Assembly: GCA_015501055.1 (NCBI GenBank)
Contig: JADNYV010000006.1
Location: 496,001-560,000, forward strand
DNA: 64,000 nt
Direction: 5' to 3'
From: Mucidula mucida
Lineage: Eukaryota > Basidiomycota > Agaricomycetes > Agaricales > Physalacriaceae
Shown here: piece after piece, positions 34,586-48,962 of the stretch
Layout: the number at the start of each line of letters is the position of its first letter
How positions within the stretch are numbered: position 1 is the stretch's first letter
Made by a program: the position numbers and the translations under genes
The notes under the pieces: generated by a model
Seen by the model: only the letters and a program-made list of their open reading frames with translations
Told to the model about the DNA's origin: nothing
Databases searched by the model: none

Positions 34586-36720
34586 TCACTCAGTCAACAA
34601 CAAACGTAACGCTTCCCGGGATCTTGGAACGAAGGTACACTCGAAGGGCAGTGGCATTCTGTAAATCAGCTCAGTCCACTACATGTGTCAACCACAGAGA
34701 TGGACCCACGAGATGATCCCATTTCTGAATTCTCCGGATATGTCAATTTCGTTTCCGTCGGTGCCTCGTGCTTTCTTGACGGTGAACACAGCAAGGATCG
34801 TAGCGATAGCCAGCCACACGCTCGTTTCAGCGAGATGACGACCAACGCAGACACTGCCAGAATCATTCAATTAAACATCGGAGCAAACGACATGGCGAAC
34901 GGACCGTCTCCCGAAGCCATAAGTCATTAAACACTGATCGTCATTTACTTGACCATCCGGTTTCAAAAATCGCCCGGGCATGAATTTTCTGGGATTGGGA
35001 TATGCGGTCTATTCGGTGATGAGGCGGGATCTGCGCAGTAGTGTGATTCATACTCACCTCGTCATGCGTCATCGCCCTTCGTTATGAGACGGAGAAGGTT
35101 AGCAATTATCAGACAACGAGGAAGAGTAAGTACGCGCACCAGATATTAGGCATTACGATCGTTCCTGTATGCTGTGTCATGCCATGCTTCCAGAAGTCCA
35201 AGGGAATCAATTACCTTTCGGAATCAAGTAACCATTGTACAAGTCCTCCTCACTAGCCGAGTGGGGCACACCTGGCCTTCCCGTGAATCACAGCCAAGAG
35301 GGACACCAAGTAACTTACCCAAAGGTGCCGCAGGAGCCCATCTGATCAATTCGCGGTAAACTGCCTCGACATATGGCATATTGTTGCGGTCCTCGAAGTT
35401 TGGTAACCTCGAGTCTCCAATGACGGAATCAATTTCTGCCTGGGCTGTGCTTTGCACCTCCGGGTTCTGGACCAAAGCAAGGATGAGAGAGTCAAGTGTA
35501 GCCGCGGTCTAAACATAGAAGTTGTGTGTGTAAGGAACGCGTTTTGATCCAACCTTAACACCGTACCGTATCAACGGCGGCGGCAAACGACGTCGACGTC
35601 ACGGCCTTAATAAGATCTTCAGAGTACTTAACAGTTGCTGCCGCCTCGTTCTCCTCCAAGAGACGACTCGTGAGCGAAGGCTCTGCGGTTCCATCGGCCT
35701 ATCCCGTGTAATGAGATGGTCGGCGAATGGTCACCTTAAACACGTACCATCTTCGCCTTGACCATGTCGTAAGGAATCGTCTGCATTTTGTTGACTAAAG
35801 CTCTGCATTTGCACGCGTAAGCCTTGAAACCAGTGCCAGGAAACCAGTCTGGAAGGTATCGCACTGGTGAATTTTACGATCAGCCCGGAAGTACGTCCAT
35901 GTCGTCGCGACGTACAGGACGGGAAGACATTAGCAAGCACCGCGCCAGGAATTATGCAGAGCTTCAACATGTTGCCTGCTTGTTCCGTGATATCGACAAT
36001 GGGGTCGTCGTTACCTACCCAGTGACCATACGACTTGTGCATTGTGATAGCTGCCGGGTACCTAACAAAACTGAATTGAAGATGCGGTACCGAACATTGC
36101 AATGAGGTTACATACAACCGTAGATGCGTTATCCATCTTTCCGGCGTCTCTGAGAGGTTCCGGAGGAGATCAACTACAGCGCGTTGTTGGTCTTCACGAA
36201 AGTCTTCCATTGCTTCGAGCCGGTACTCCTGGTGAAAGATCTTCCGGTGTTTCTTCCACAGATCGCCGTAAGGCAGCAGAATGATATTGATATCCCAGCC
36301 CATCCTATTCATGCACGCGCGTCAATCCGGGAATGATCTTCAAAATGCCGGTAGACTGACATGGGTACCATAGGGATAAATGGTCTGTCAGAGTAATTTC
36401 GAGAATGTTTATCGAACAAGTCTTCAGCGCCTTTCACGGAGTTAACGACCAAAACGTTGATCCCAGCCGCGGACATGTACACCAGATCGCCTGTGCTGCG
36501 TTAGGAGCGAACGATGACATATGATGTGCGCTTTACCGTATGTTTTGGACAACTCCGCGAAGCACTCCCAAGGTTTTCCCTTGGGTATATCGAGCAAGTT
36601 TCCCAGAATGGGAAGAGGTGTTGGTCCAGGGGGATAAGGTGTCTTTCTTTGGATAAGACGCGACTTGATCATGAAGACGATCACAGCAACGAACGGGAGG
36701 ATGACAAGCAGGGAAACCAT
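34586..36720 (-). CDS. Cytochrome P450 monooxygenase
   Basis: 501 residues from thirteen exons: 36720-36537, 36490-36361, 36304-36119, 36061-35916, 35863-35748, 35698-35567, 35508-35319, 35271-35215, 35164-35140, 35076-35058, 35008-34905, 34853-34710, 34658-34586 (sum divisible by three; the tenth exon is only 19 bp). N-terminal membrane anchor (VSLLVILPFVAVIVFMI), proline hinge TPYPPGPTPLPILGN, C-helix WKKHRK, I-helix AAVDTTAATL, ExxR in YRELIRW, and the heme loop YGFGRRVCVGRHLAE with the axial Cys. The layout resembles the O-methylsterigmatocystin-oxidoreductase-like/CYP5144-type mushroom P450s. It is divergent from the sesquiterpene synthase, so oxidation of that synthase's product is the natural hypothesis. 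Confidence 0.9.
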
Positions 36721-37882
36721 TGGGGGAGATAGTAAAGGTGGAAGGCACCAACTCTTGCGACTTCTTCATGTCCTATAAGGTTTTGACAATCGCTCGTCTT
36801 CCTTGGGAAATAGGCGTGCCATAGAGAGACAAAGTTATTGTTCTTGTTGAACGCATCCTAGACACGTCTTTGTATGCTTGAGATGATCAGCTCAAAGACA
36901 ATAAGATAAGTCTTATCGTCCGGGACACAGGGTGCGGAAGTTGTAATTCGAGCTAAACGCGACATCAACCCTGTCATGAGCACGACGAACACAAAAAGGA
37001 GGATACACAGACAATTATCAGATTTTGAATGTTACGACGCGCGGTACTGCAGTGAGATTTTGATTCCAAGTCGCGCGGCAATAGGTCGAACGCGCGAAGG
37101 CGGTGAGTCCGGGACCGGGGAGTTGAAACGACTTTCGGTGATCCGTTGGCACAGTCCGACCATGGTTAACGAGTCACGCTGAGGTAGAGGGTTGTCGTCT
37201 CCATAACTAAGCAATGCGCCGAATTGGCCGCCCAGAAAGATTCCCGTTTGAATTTCAGACACCGATATCCACCCCCCATGGACCGATGGTGATATATAGA
37301 AGATTTCTCGATCATCTAAGACGTTCTAGAGAATGGTTGTTATTGTTAGTAGAATAGGGTTTCGTTGCTCTCTTCTCAGGGTAGAGGAGCAGAGGAGCAG
37401 AAAACAAAAGGCAACCTGCCACGTGATACGATTCAACGGTAAACGTTCGAATTTCCGCTTTAGGCCGCGCGTAACTTGACACAAACACAACATGCCTCCC
37501 TTCTCAATTCCGTTCCCGCAGGAACAAACATCTGTATATGTCCAAAACAATATGATGGTCGGTGTTCTGAGGGATGCCCATTATCCCCGTATCTCAACCC
37601 GATCGTGATGAGCGCTTTACCGAATCTCCCCGCCACCGTGCCATGTCTAACACGTCGGTATATGGGTCTATGTGTAATGACGTCCATGTCGCCATTTGAA
37701 ATGGAAAGCTCCGTATTGGAATTGATTCATCTTAGTGCCTTGGTACAAGGAAATCCGATACGAAACAAAGCGGCAACTCTTGGTATAAAGCATGAGTAAC
37801 CTCATCATATTCCTCACTGCACCGGTTCCTACCTCTTCTACTTCTGCTACATCTATTTCCGCTAATACTTCACTACCAACCG
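36721..37882. promoter_or_regulatory. Shared divergent promoter region of P450 and sesquiterpene synthase
   Basis: 1162 bp separate the two divergent start codons, and I see no gene between them. Such arrangement can allow co-regulation of a biosynthetic pair. No specific binding motif was identified with confidence. Confidence 0.5.
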
Positions 37883-39082
37883 ATGCCTGGTCTCCCTGCT
37901 AAACTTTACTTCCCCGACATTCTCGAGTCTTGGCCTTGGCCGCGTCGTATTAATTCTTACTTCGCTGAAGTCAAGGTTGAGTCCGATAAATGGATAGAGG
38001 GCTTCCGCGCTTTCGATGCCCGCGGTGTCAAGGCCTTCAACAAATGCAACTTCGGTAGGTCATTGCCTCACCTTCTAATGACACCCTAACATGTCACTAT
38101 AGGCCTATTGAGCTCGATCGCGTACCCGATCGCGTCCAGAGGTAAGAGTCGCGTTTACCCGATCCAAAATAATGTGCTCATACCCATTCAGAGCACTTGA
38201 GAACAGGCTGCGATTTGATGAACCTGTTTTTCGTCTTCGACGATATAACGGACGAGGCGGATGTCGAGACCGTCCAAGAACTCGCGAACAATGTGATGGA
38301 CGCCCTTCGGCATCCCCACCGTCCTCGACCGTCCGGTGAAAGCGTCGTTGGAGAGATAGCGAGGCAGTAAGTCATCTTGAAATACTCCTCGGCGTGAGCT
38401 CTAACATTTGCCTTAGATTTTGGGCGAGGGCAATCAGGACTGCTTCTCCAACGTCTATGAAGCGTTTCATCGACACTTTCGACGCCTATGTTGAGTCTGT
38501 CGTTGACCAGGCCAAAGACAGGTCGGACGACCGCATAAGGACTGTTGACAACTACATGGAGCTTCGCCGACTCACTATTGGTGGGAAGCCTTCATTCGCC
38601 TTGTTGGAACTTGGCATGGATCTTCCTGATGGTGTTATCGAGCATCCTGTGATGGAAAAGTTGACGGAGATCGCCCTCGATCTCATAATACTGGGAAATG
38701 TGAGTTTGTCCGTTCCTTAGCTGGAGTTTACTGACATCGAGTTCAGGACATCTACTCGTACAACAAGGAGCAGGCTGCGAACGATGACGCGCACAACATC
38801 GTAACCGTGATCATGTACCACCACCATGAAACCCTATCAGGTGCAATGGACTGGATCGAGCGGGAGATGCGTCGTCTTGTCGACCAATTCGGGCGTTTGA
38901 TGCGCGTCGAACCATTTTGGCCCGAAGAGTTTGATGACCAGGTCTACGAGTACATCAACGGACTCGGCAATTGGGTACGAGCCAACGATAGCTGGAGTTT
39001 CGAGAGTGGACGTTACTTTGGAAACGATGGCCTGCGGGTCCAAAAGGAGAGAACCATCGTGTTGTCACCTCGCAGCAAATAG
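37883..39082 (+). CDS. Sesquiterpene synthase (class I terpene cyclase)
   Basis: 334 residues from five exons: 37883-38054, 38103-38141, 38192-38366, 38417-38699, 38747-39082 (sum divisible by three). The aspartate-rich metal motif is DDITDE in [13 protein letters not shown]. The second metal site is the NSE triad NDIYSYNKE. The downstream effector pair RYF (in ESGRYFG) is present. The N-terminal [15 protein letters not shown] is typical of mushroom sesquiterpene synthases. These enzymes ionise farnesyl diphosphate with three Mg ions and cyclise the cation. The length matches the family. I cannot name the product; the protoilludene/cuprenene clades are possible. Neighbouring P450 suggests a short pathway. 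Confidence 0.9.
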
Positions 39083-41413
<2,331 letters not shown>

Positions 41414-41513
41414 CGGGTCAAAAAGGATGTAAACTAGACTCGGAAGCAAACAAATGTAACATGTACAACATCAATAGAGATTACGAGTCGATGTAACATA
41501 TACAATCACGAAA

Positions 41514-42676
41514 CTATGAAAGCACAGCGTCTTCTTCCAGATACCCCCGAAGCGCCTTCACCAGATTCCGTGCACAAACCTCGAGAGGTTCTTCCCTCCT
41601 ATCTCGTACTACATCGACGATCGTCTTCTTCCTACCCCCGGGTCCTGTTGGGCCACTTACACTCAAACTAAGCGCTCCAAACTCGCTCCCATTGAACGTA
41701 GTTCCATTAGATTTGGAAGGTAATGTGTAAACAAGACCTACCCGCCTTGGCGTGAAGGAAACGGAAAGATAAGCGAAAGGTACGGGTGTGATTTTCACAG
41801 GAACATGAGATATTTGAGAAGGAGGGGGTAATGGTGACGGTGGCGTAGAATTCGGCGGTGACCTCTTCACGCGGGACAAGGAAGCTTTGATCGATGATTT
41901 AGAGAAGAGATTGAAGGAGGATCTTGAGGGAGAGGCCAAAGGCGAAGGTGGTTCGTTTGAAGACGAGGCTGCAGGATTCGGAAAAGAATTTGTCGCGGAA
42001 GTGACTCGTATAGGGCATTCGGACGGATCTCCGTTGAAGATGACGCCGTCCGCGACGCCTATTTCTCTGACGAGATCTTCGAGACGGCTCCGGGGCTGCA
42101 TGAAATCAAAGAGGTCTTTGTAAGCCTCTTCTCTAGGGAGATGGAGGGTAGTAGCATCAAGCATCAAGTCTTCATGAGCGAGCAAAGCAATGAAGGAATC
42201 AAGAGTGGCCAGTTCCCGGTGCGTGGCGAAAATCGACTCCGTGGATGATGCAAGGGGAGGCGACGCTGCACTGGGGAAGGGGTCCGATGTATACGGAGGC
42301 CTTACAAGAGAATCATATGCTGGAAGATACGTGGATCGCAAGATATGCATGGATGCTAGACATCACTATGAGCGCAAGTTCATAGCGAACCGCTCGACTA
42401 ACCAGTATACAAAGCTCTGCTAACTAGCCTCAGCGATGTCACCAACCACTGGAGAGTCATACGCTGGCGTTCAATCTTCCCTTCACCTTCATACTTTCCA
42501 TCTCTTTGCGGAAACGTCCTATAAACTATTTGCAGCAATATATGCGGCGGACATGTTGACAAAGTCAGCTTTCCTGCTGACGTCCCCGCTGCCGAAGGCG
42601 TGAATGGAGGCGGGGGGGACGTGTACGCTGGGAGAGCAGGCGGGGGAGGATACATATGCTTCTCGTCGATGATCAT
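41514..42676 (-). CDS. Hypothetical protein, inverted paralogue B
   Basis: 371 residues from two exons (42676-42403 and 42355-41514). It is a paralogue of the gene at 32821-34015 in opposite orientation: MIIDEK start, LLLQIVYRTFP, LVSRALYT, the same intron position, MHILRSTYLPAYDSLV, YTSDPFPS, ELATLDSFIALLAHEDLMLDATTLHLP and C-terminal RKKTIVDVV plus LVKALRGYLEE. The variable middle is Ser/Pro-rich with FNLFSKSSIKASLSRVKRSPP. Divergence in the linkers indicates an old duplication. Function unknown. Confidence 0.8.
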
Positions 42677-43064
42677 TTCTGACGACAATTATAGCAACAC
42701 CACAACGGCAGCTGCTGCTGCGTAGCGGCGTGTACGTGCCCGAGAGCGGCTATTAGCAGATGAGAGTTGCGTGACAAGAGACTCCTGCGTCTTAAGTACA
42801 CACAAAGCTCTGGATTCTGATAGTCATCTGCTAGAGCAGTCTTGGCATGACGCATGAAGATGAAGTGCACGACACCCAGAAAGACCATTGACCCAAAGTG
42901 AAAAACAAAGACTGTACAGACGCGTGGCGAGAGCCACTAAATATACTACTTATCATACACTGACCATCGTCGAGGGAACGTTTAACAAATATATACGTTG
43001 GCAAAAGAACCGACGTCGTCCCTGTTACAAAGCATAAGTCAAGAAATACGTGGGAGGAGCCAGC
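42677..43064. other. Intergenic upstream of paralogue B
   Basis: 388 bp between the start of paralogue B and the stop of the arrestin-like gene, both on the minus strand. Nothing else recognised. Confidence 0.5.
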
Positions 43065-44571
43065 CTACCTGGGAATCGGCGATTGAAGACCCAAGGCTGG
43101 CGTAGGCACACCACCCGTGGCACTCAGTTCGCGCTCAATCGTCCCGCATGGATCAGAAGTCAACTTCACAACTTTTTCATGCCTAAAGTTGGGAATATGC
43201 CCCGCCAGATGTTTCGGAGCGTCGACAGATACACGAAGAATGTACTGCGGGGACACGTTAGAATGCAAAGTACTTCATCAGAACAATCAGACAACGAACC
43301 TCGGTGCCCACTGTATCTGGAATCGACCAGGATGCCTCTTTCCCAGCCTTGCCTGCAGTGACGTTACCAGTGAGCACGTACGAGCCATCTTTAGCTTCCT
43401 GGGTGGTAAAATAGCCCGTTGTGAGGTTGGTCACCGCGGTCTGACACGCTTTACCCGAGGAAGGGAAAATGGTGATTCGTTTCAATAGAGTGACGCGAGT
43501 ACCCTGGCATAGAATATGGGATAAAGAGGGCTGTCCTGAGCACATTTTGATCGTGAAGGGTATCAATTCCCCGGAGGCGAATGTGGTGCGTGGCAGTGAG
43601 ATCTATAAGGGGGTCAACATCTCAATGCACAGGCGGGCGGGAGCGGGAACGGACTGATATTGTTTCAGAAAACTGGGCGGTGATTTCCGAATCAGGCTTT
43701 ACTGAAGACGGCCATCGCGGGAGAACGGCGTCCATTTTTAATACGTTTTCCTGTAGTTCTGGGCTCTCTGGTAAGAGGGACGCGTCTCCAGAATGAGAAA
43801 CCCCCTTGGGGGTTGCAACTTGCGGTGGCTGTGATTTGGGAAAGTACATGATGGGTATAACGCGCCTGATACATGAATATGCAAGTGTCAATGTGTCAAT
43901 GGCGTAAGGCGAAAACCAAGACGTCACTTACGATTCATGAGTGGATATACCATTTCGCTTGCAGAGCATGCAGACTTTCAAGAAGTACGCCAGATCACAG
44001 CCGACACCCAAATAAGGGTCCCAAGAGGAAAACGAGGGCGGTAATTCAGACACGGCGTCGTGTATGTTGATCTCAGATGGTATTGGAATAGAGAAATGGT
44101 GATCGTTCTCCCACGACGTGGTGCCCTTTTTGAATGGGACATACACAGGCATAGTGCGGGACATGAGCGTCGAAACATATTTCCCTTTCGTGCCGCGCTG
44201 GGGAGCTGATGTGGCCAAGCGCGCCATGAGCTGATGATGATACGCGGGCATGTCAGTTTCACTGCGGGCCAAGACAAACAGGTAGGACGAACGGTGACAG
44301 AAACGCGCTTAACATGCCTAGGCATTCCGGAAAAACGGATTGAGCCTTCGACGCGCCCGTTGAGCCCATAACATGGGTATGGCGAACCCCAGATACGCGG
44401 ACCAAGATCGATGTCCATGTGCTTGGTCAAGTATCTGAAGTGGGCAGATGATGGAGAGCCTGTAAGAATTTCCCCTTTGATAGACACCTCGGAGGATAGA
44501 GGGGAGACGGAGTATGCAGGTGTCGGCAATGACACTTCGACCGCACTGTATTGAGGTAGAGCAGCCAACAT
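43065..44571 (-). CDS. Arrestin-like domain protein
   Basis: 423 residues from five exons: 44571-44293, 44230-43932, 43865-43655, 43602-43300, 43244-43065 (sum divisible by three). The start ALPQYSAVEVSLPTPAY is typical of mushroom arrestin-like proteins. Beta-rich N-lobe elements include GPRIWGSPYPCYG, VEGSIRFSGMPRHVKRVSVT and MARLATSAPQRG. The inter-lobe FSIPIPSEI and LPPSFSSWDPYLG parts follow. C-lobe elements include ISLPRTTFASGELIPFTIKM, TRVTLLKRITIF and LRVSVDAPKHL. Fungal alpha-arrestins link membrane cargo to ubiquitin ligases for endocytosis. No PPxY motif is obvious. Several donors are weak (GTTCGT, GTCCGT), so exon borders are less secure than the family call. Confidence 0.72.
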
Positions 44572-45606
44572 GTTGGAGTAAGAGGGAAAGTGAATGCGGT
44601 AGTGGTAAATATGGGCGGAGACTGAGACTCTCTTCGAGACAAGTTCCGCTTTTTAACCTTCGCCATCGAATCCAAATTACCGAGGACTGCGCCACAAAGT
44701 CGCCCTGATAGCTCTTGTTCGGTCTTCTTTGCGCCTCCGTAAAGAGCAGAGTTCCACCAGGAAATGAATACAAAACGTACGTATAGGACGAGCACGATTG
44801 ACAATGCCAGTGATCGGAGGTGTCAGTGGATTTGATGATCCAGTAAGATACAAGCTCCCAAACATACACAGCGCAGTTCTCCGTGGAGGACTCGACCATG
44901 GAGTTTCACGAATTATATACCGGTATTCACAAGTCCAGCGAGGCAATTCAGAATCTTCAGCACCTTTAGAGCTTATCAGCGAGGCGCTGACATGGAGGTC
45001 TCCTATGTTCAAGGCGATGTCACAAGGGCATTCAGAAATGGAGCCTACCGTCAGAAATGTCTAACAGGATGCCATTGAAGGTCAAGGGCTAGACTCACTG
45101 TGGTTTGAGGTTCAGTAACGATTGCTGTGGCGATGTACCTGTATTTGCCTCCGCAGCTAGGAAGAAGACCCCAACGTTTCGTTGCTTCAATCGCTAAATT
45201 TGACACGTTCAGTCATGAATGGAAAAGAAGGACCCAACGAGGATATATCGATAGCAATACAAGAGGTATGAGGCATACGAAAGGCTACACTGCTACTTGA
45301 GTGTCTGACAAGAAAATCGAAATCTACGGGCAAGAACGAAGTATATATACACAGATATCGGGAGGCGCATAGCCAAATCAAAGCACGGATACAACGACAA
45401 CGGAAGGAGGGTGGGAGACAACTTGATACAGACGATAACTGAATAAATAGGTGAGGATCGAATGACGGAAACACACGACCGTCGACGCGGGAGGTTGTGT
45501 TGGGAGAGAGCTGAGGGAGTGGACAGGAAAGGACACGGCGTAATAAATAGTTTAAAGGATACACAAGAGAATGGCGGAATGTGATGGGCTGGCCATGATG
45601 ATTGTT
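44572..45606. other. Intergenic between arrestin-like start and PKA stop
   Basis: 1035 bp. The part near 45.2-45.56 kb is likely the PKA 3' UTR. Short open frames at 44.7-45.0 kb show no domain. Confidence 0.45.
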
Positions 45607-47104
45607 TTAGAATTCGAGAAATTGATAGGCGATTGCGTCGAAGCGGTCTTGCAGAGGTGGAGGCTGCTCTTCCTGGATAAGCCCGGGCATCTCTCCAGCC
45701 GGTGGTAGCGGGAGATGGAGGAAGTGGCGAGTGTCATCCCCCGAAGACGTGTGTGGGATGATGGGAGCCTGCGAACATATCGTTAGCCAAGCGGCACTGA
45801 TGCGCAAATAAGTCTACACATACATTAATCTCTCGTCTCTCGAGCGCATCCCAATCAACGCCTCTAAACCATGGATGCTCTAGGATGTCCTGTGGGCCAC
45901 CAATCATATTTCCAAGCCGCCGAGTACGGTCGGGATTAAGGAAGGCCTTGACTAGACTCTTTGACAAGGGATCCATGCTCCGGGGCCAGTGTATATGACC
46001 GCTGAGAATCTTCTCATAGATCCCGTAGGGCGATTCATCGAAGAAGGGCGGATAACCAACCAACATCTCGTAGCAGAGAACACCACAAGCCCACCAGTCT
46101 GCGGCTTTACCGTGACCGTCAGATTGTATGATTTCTGGAGCGAGATATTCAGGTGTACCGCACAACGTCCAAGTGCGATCGTCGACAATTTTGGCAAACC
46201 CGAAGTCGGTTAGGCGTAGATACCCCCGTGAATCGAGAAGGAGGTTCTCGGGTTTTAGGTCGCGGTATATAATATTGAAGGAGTGAAGATATTTGAGAGC
46301 CAAGATAATTGTTGCGAGATAGAACCTGGTGACGTCGGGTGTGAAGCGCTGGGCCCGACGCAGATGAGTAAAGAGCTCTCCTCCGGGGACGTAGGACATG
46401 AGCATATAGACATTAAGACTGTCTTGGAATGTGGCGAAAAGATCCACTACGAACGGATGATGAACGCGTGATAAGATGTAACGTTCCGCGTTGACATGCT
46501 CCACCTGTCGAAGTTTGACTATATCTGTCTTGCGCAGAACCTTCATGGCGAAGTGGTTCTGAGTAGGCGAGTCCCGGTGACGGACGAGGAGAACACGTCC
46601 GAAGGTGCCGGTTCCTAGAGGGGATGTGGAGATGAGCGAACCAAAAAAGGATAGACTACACATAGAAAGCACACCTAAGGTCCCTCTGACCTCGAAATCT
46701 GTTAGTTTGAGGCCGGATCGCTGCAAATGCACCTGCTCGTCCTCGAGAAGCCGTAACGGGCGCTGCGGTGCGGAATGGGGCGTCGGGGAATCCGCGGAAG
46801 CAGGTGGTGCAATGATTGTATTCTCTCTCGTGTCCATGCGAGAATGGTCGACCTGAGGGCCGCTGTAGCGGGGCTCTTCGTCGACGAGGATGGAGTCGTC
46901 TCCAAAGTCCATATCAGCGTCGTCCAGGCTGTGTATGCTGTGACCGGGTGAAAGCGGTGGGGTCATCGGGGCATCAGGAATCATCGGCTGAGATTCGCGT
47001 CTCGCGTTAGAACCACGCGTCGACCTGGACGGCACGATGAGGGCCGGCAAGTCTGTGCCGATATGGGGTAGCGACGAACGGGTAGAGAGAGAAGTGCGAC
47101 GCAT
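45607..47104 (-). CDS. cAMP-dependent protein kinase catalytic subunit
   Basis: 460 residues from three exons (47104-46675, 46614-45824, 45768-45607; sum divisible by three). A Ser/Pro-rich N-terminal extension of about 140 residues, common in fungal PKA, precedes an AGC kinase domain: LTDFEVRGTLGTGTFGRV glycine loop, AMKVLRK lysine, YRDLKPENLLLD catalytic loop, DFGFAK, activation loop TWTLCGTPEYLAPEII with the PDK1-site Thr, and WWACGVLCYEML. The C-terminal tail ends YQFLEF, matching the FxxF hydrophobic motif that closes PKA. It phosphorylates R-R-x-S/T sites and is held inactive by a cAMP-binding regulatory subunit. The start is the first in-frame ATG; a 60-bp intron splits the glycine loop. 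Confidence 0.93.
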
Positions 47105-47670
47105 GGCTTGGGGGGGAAGGCCGGGGGGAGAGGGAAAGCTGCTATTTAAGCGGGCGGTGCTGATTGTGGCAGAAACGGAGTAGGAAAGCGAAGGTTGATA
47201 GAGTAGAGTATGTGGCTGGAAATGGGCCACAGATGACGGAGATTAGACAAGAGAGCCAGCTGGTTTTAAAAGCAGTTTTGAAAATAAATTAAAAAGAGAG
47301 CTGGCAGACGGGGTCAGAGCAGGACGTCTTGGGGCGTTGCCAGGCAGAATAGAATACCGCCAAAACAAAACTCTGCCGATATATATGAGAATCAACCCAG
47401 CCATGTGGCAAGTCCGGACGCAGTATCCTCAAACGCACCTTGACACAGCGCACGGCGCGTCCCTTTGCTCTTCAACAAGATGGCAGTCCCAGCAGCACCA
47501 ACGACAACGCCTTAAAGCCTTGTCTGTCGCCCGTAACCACCAACAGCTTTGACTTGACAGACGATGAGATGCACAAATCAAATTTTCAGGTCATTCATTG
47601 GATCACGTGACCCGGTCCCCGAGCTCAACGGTAAGTACGGTCCGATTGAATGTTACTGGCCTATTGAAAG
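47105..47670. other. PKA promoter region and LigB 3' end
   Basis: 566 bp between the PKA start and the stop of the LigB-type gene (both minus strand). No other feature recognised. Confidence 0.5.
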
Positions 47671-48962
47671 CTACAAGCCAAACGCCACAGTAGGTATGCC
47701 ATGAAGTGCATTCAAAACCTTCACTTCGCCCGTCTCCCCAGCACCTGCCGCAACATACAGAGGCACAAAGTGGTCTTCCCGAGGATGCGCTGACCGGAAA
47801 CCTGCGTGCTTGGTGAGAGCAAACATTGCCTTCTTCCGCTCCTCCATCTATGAATAATGAGTGCACATCAACCTTCGTTGAATTACACACTCACATCAGG
47901 AATGGTGACAGCATCGAGAATGGCCTTGTCAAATTCCTTTATGACAGGCTTCGCAGACTCTGGCGCAAACGAAGCCATGTCACGTAGGTTATGTATCGTT
48001 AGGCCCCCTGAGAGGACGAGAATTCCTTCCGTTCTACCGTGGGCTGTCAACACACCTCAATAAACGTGATGTCAATTGACCTTAGTGCGGTAACTGTCTT
48101 GCCAAGTCTCCAGTTGTCCTCGGGCTTCATGCTCGAATCGATGGCGACTTGGACGACCGGTATGTCCATGAATTCTTCCCCGAACATGAGCCTGAAAGGC
48201 ACAAACACTCCATGATCCAATCCAGGACCTTGGAATCCGCGTCCGTCTTGTCCTCTGGGCTCCAATTTGGTCGTAGTACGCGCCAAATAGCCGGCCTGAA
48301 AACACCATAAAGACTAGAGTCAATCGAGATTAACTACGCTAACTCACATCTTTGTACAACTCGACGATGCGTTGCGATATACCGACATCTCCCTTCGACT
48401 TAAACTTGAGTTTATACAATTCCGGCGGGAACCCGAAATAGTCCATGAGAAGCGGATTCTCGTCTCCATATTCTGTAACTGTCATCGCGAATAAGGCTAC
48501 ATTCAATAATCCCAATCATAGAACGAGCAAACCTAATCTCTCGCCGAGCGTCTCCCAGTGAGCGCTAAAAACGACAATTCCGCGAGGCTTGTATTTGCGC
48601 AGCAAAGCCGGTCCAAAGTCCTTCAAAAACTTGGCTAGTGGCCCTTTGGGGCCCTGCCAGCTTGAGAGGCCTCCGCCGAAACTATAGTTCTCGGGGAACG
48701 CCAAGGCCGGACTGCCGTGCGCAAAGAAGAACGCAGGTATATTGTCCGGAGTAGAAGGAAGAGCCTCGAGCGCGTCGCGCCATTGAGCTTGGTTCGAAGG
48801 AAGCGTCGCGTTGGATGCCATGCTGTTTAGCGTTGTGTAAGCAGATGAGCTTGAAAATATAGACCTCAAGCCTGGCTTGTGAAAGAATTGGAAGCGGGGA
48901 AGCAGGATGATGGACGACAGGATTGACAGTATAAAGCAGGCTATATGAAGCTTCGTGGGCAT
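47671..48962 (-). CDS. LigB-type extradiol dioxygenase (4,5-DOPA-dioxygenase-like)
   Basis: 363 residues from five exons (48962-48533, 48478-48348, 48295-48081, 48033-47895, 47847-47671; sum divisible by three). LigB-superfamily motifs with metal-binding His: AFFFAHGSPALAF, IVVFSAHWET, GLDHGVFVPFRLMF, VLSGGLTIHNLRD and SAHPREDHFVPLYVAAGAG. Members use non-heme Fe(II) (or Zn) to open catechol rings, for example L-DOPA. The N-terminus from the ATG at 48962 adds about 47 residues with a hydrophobic helix (LHIACFILSILSSIILL) not found in most homologues. An internal ATG at 48821 (MASNATLP) would give the usual 316-residue cytosolic form. Which start is used decides membrane anchoring. Confidence 0.87.

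Noticed and set aside
45187..45564. 125-codon minus-strand open frame downstream of the PKA stop
   Set aside because: Cys/Ser-rich peptide without domain, in the expected 3' UTR of the PKA gene.
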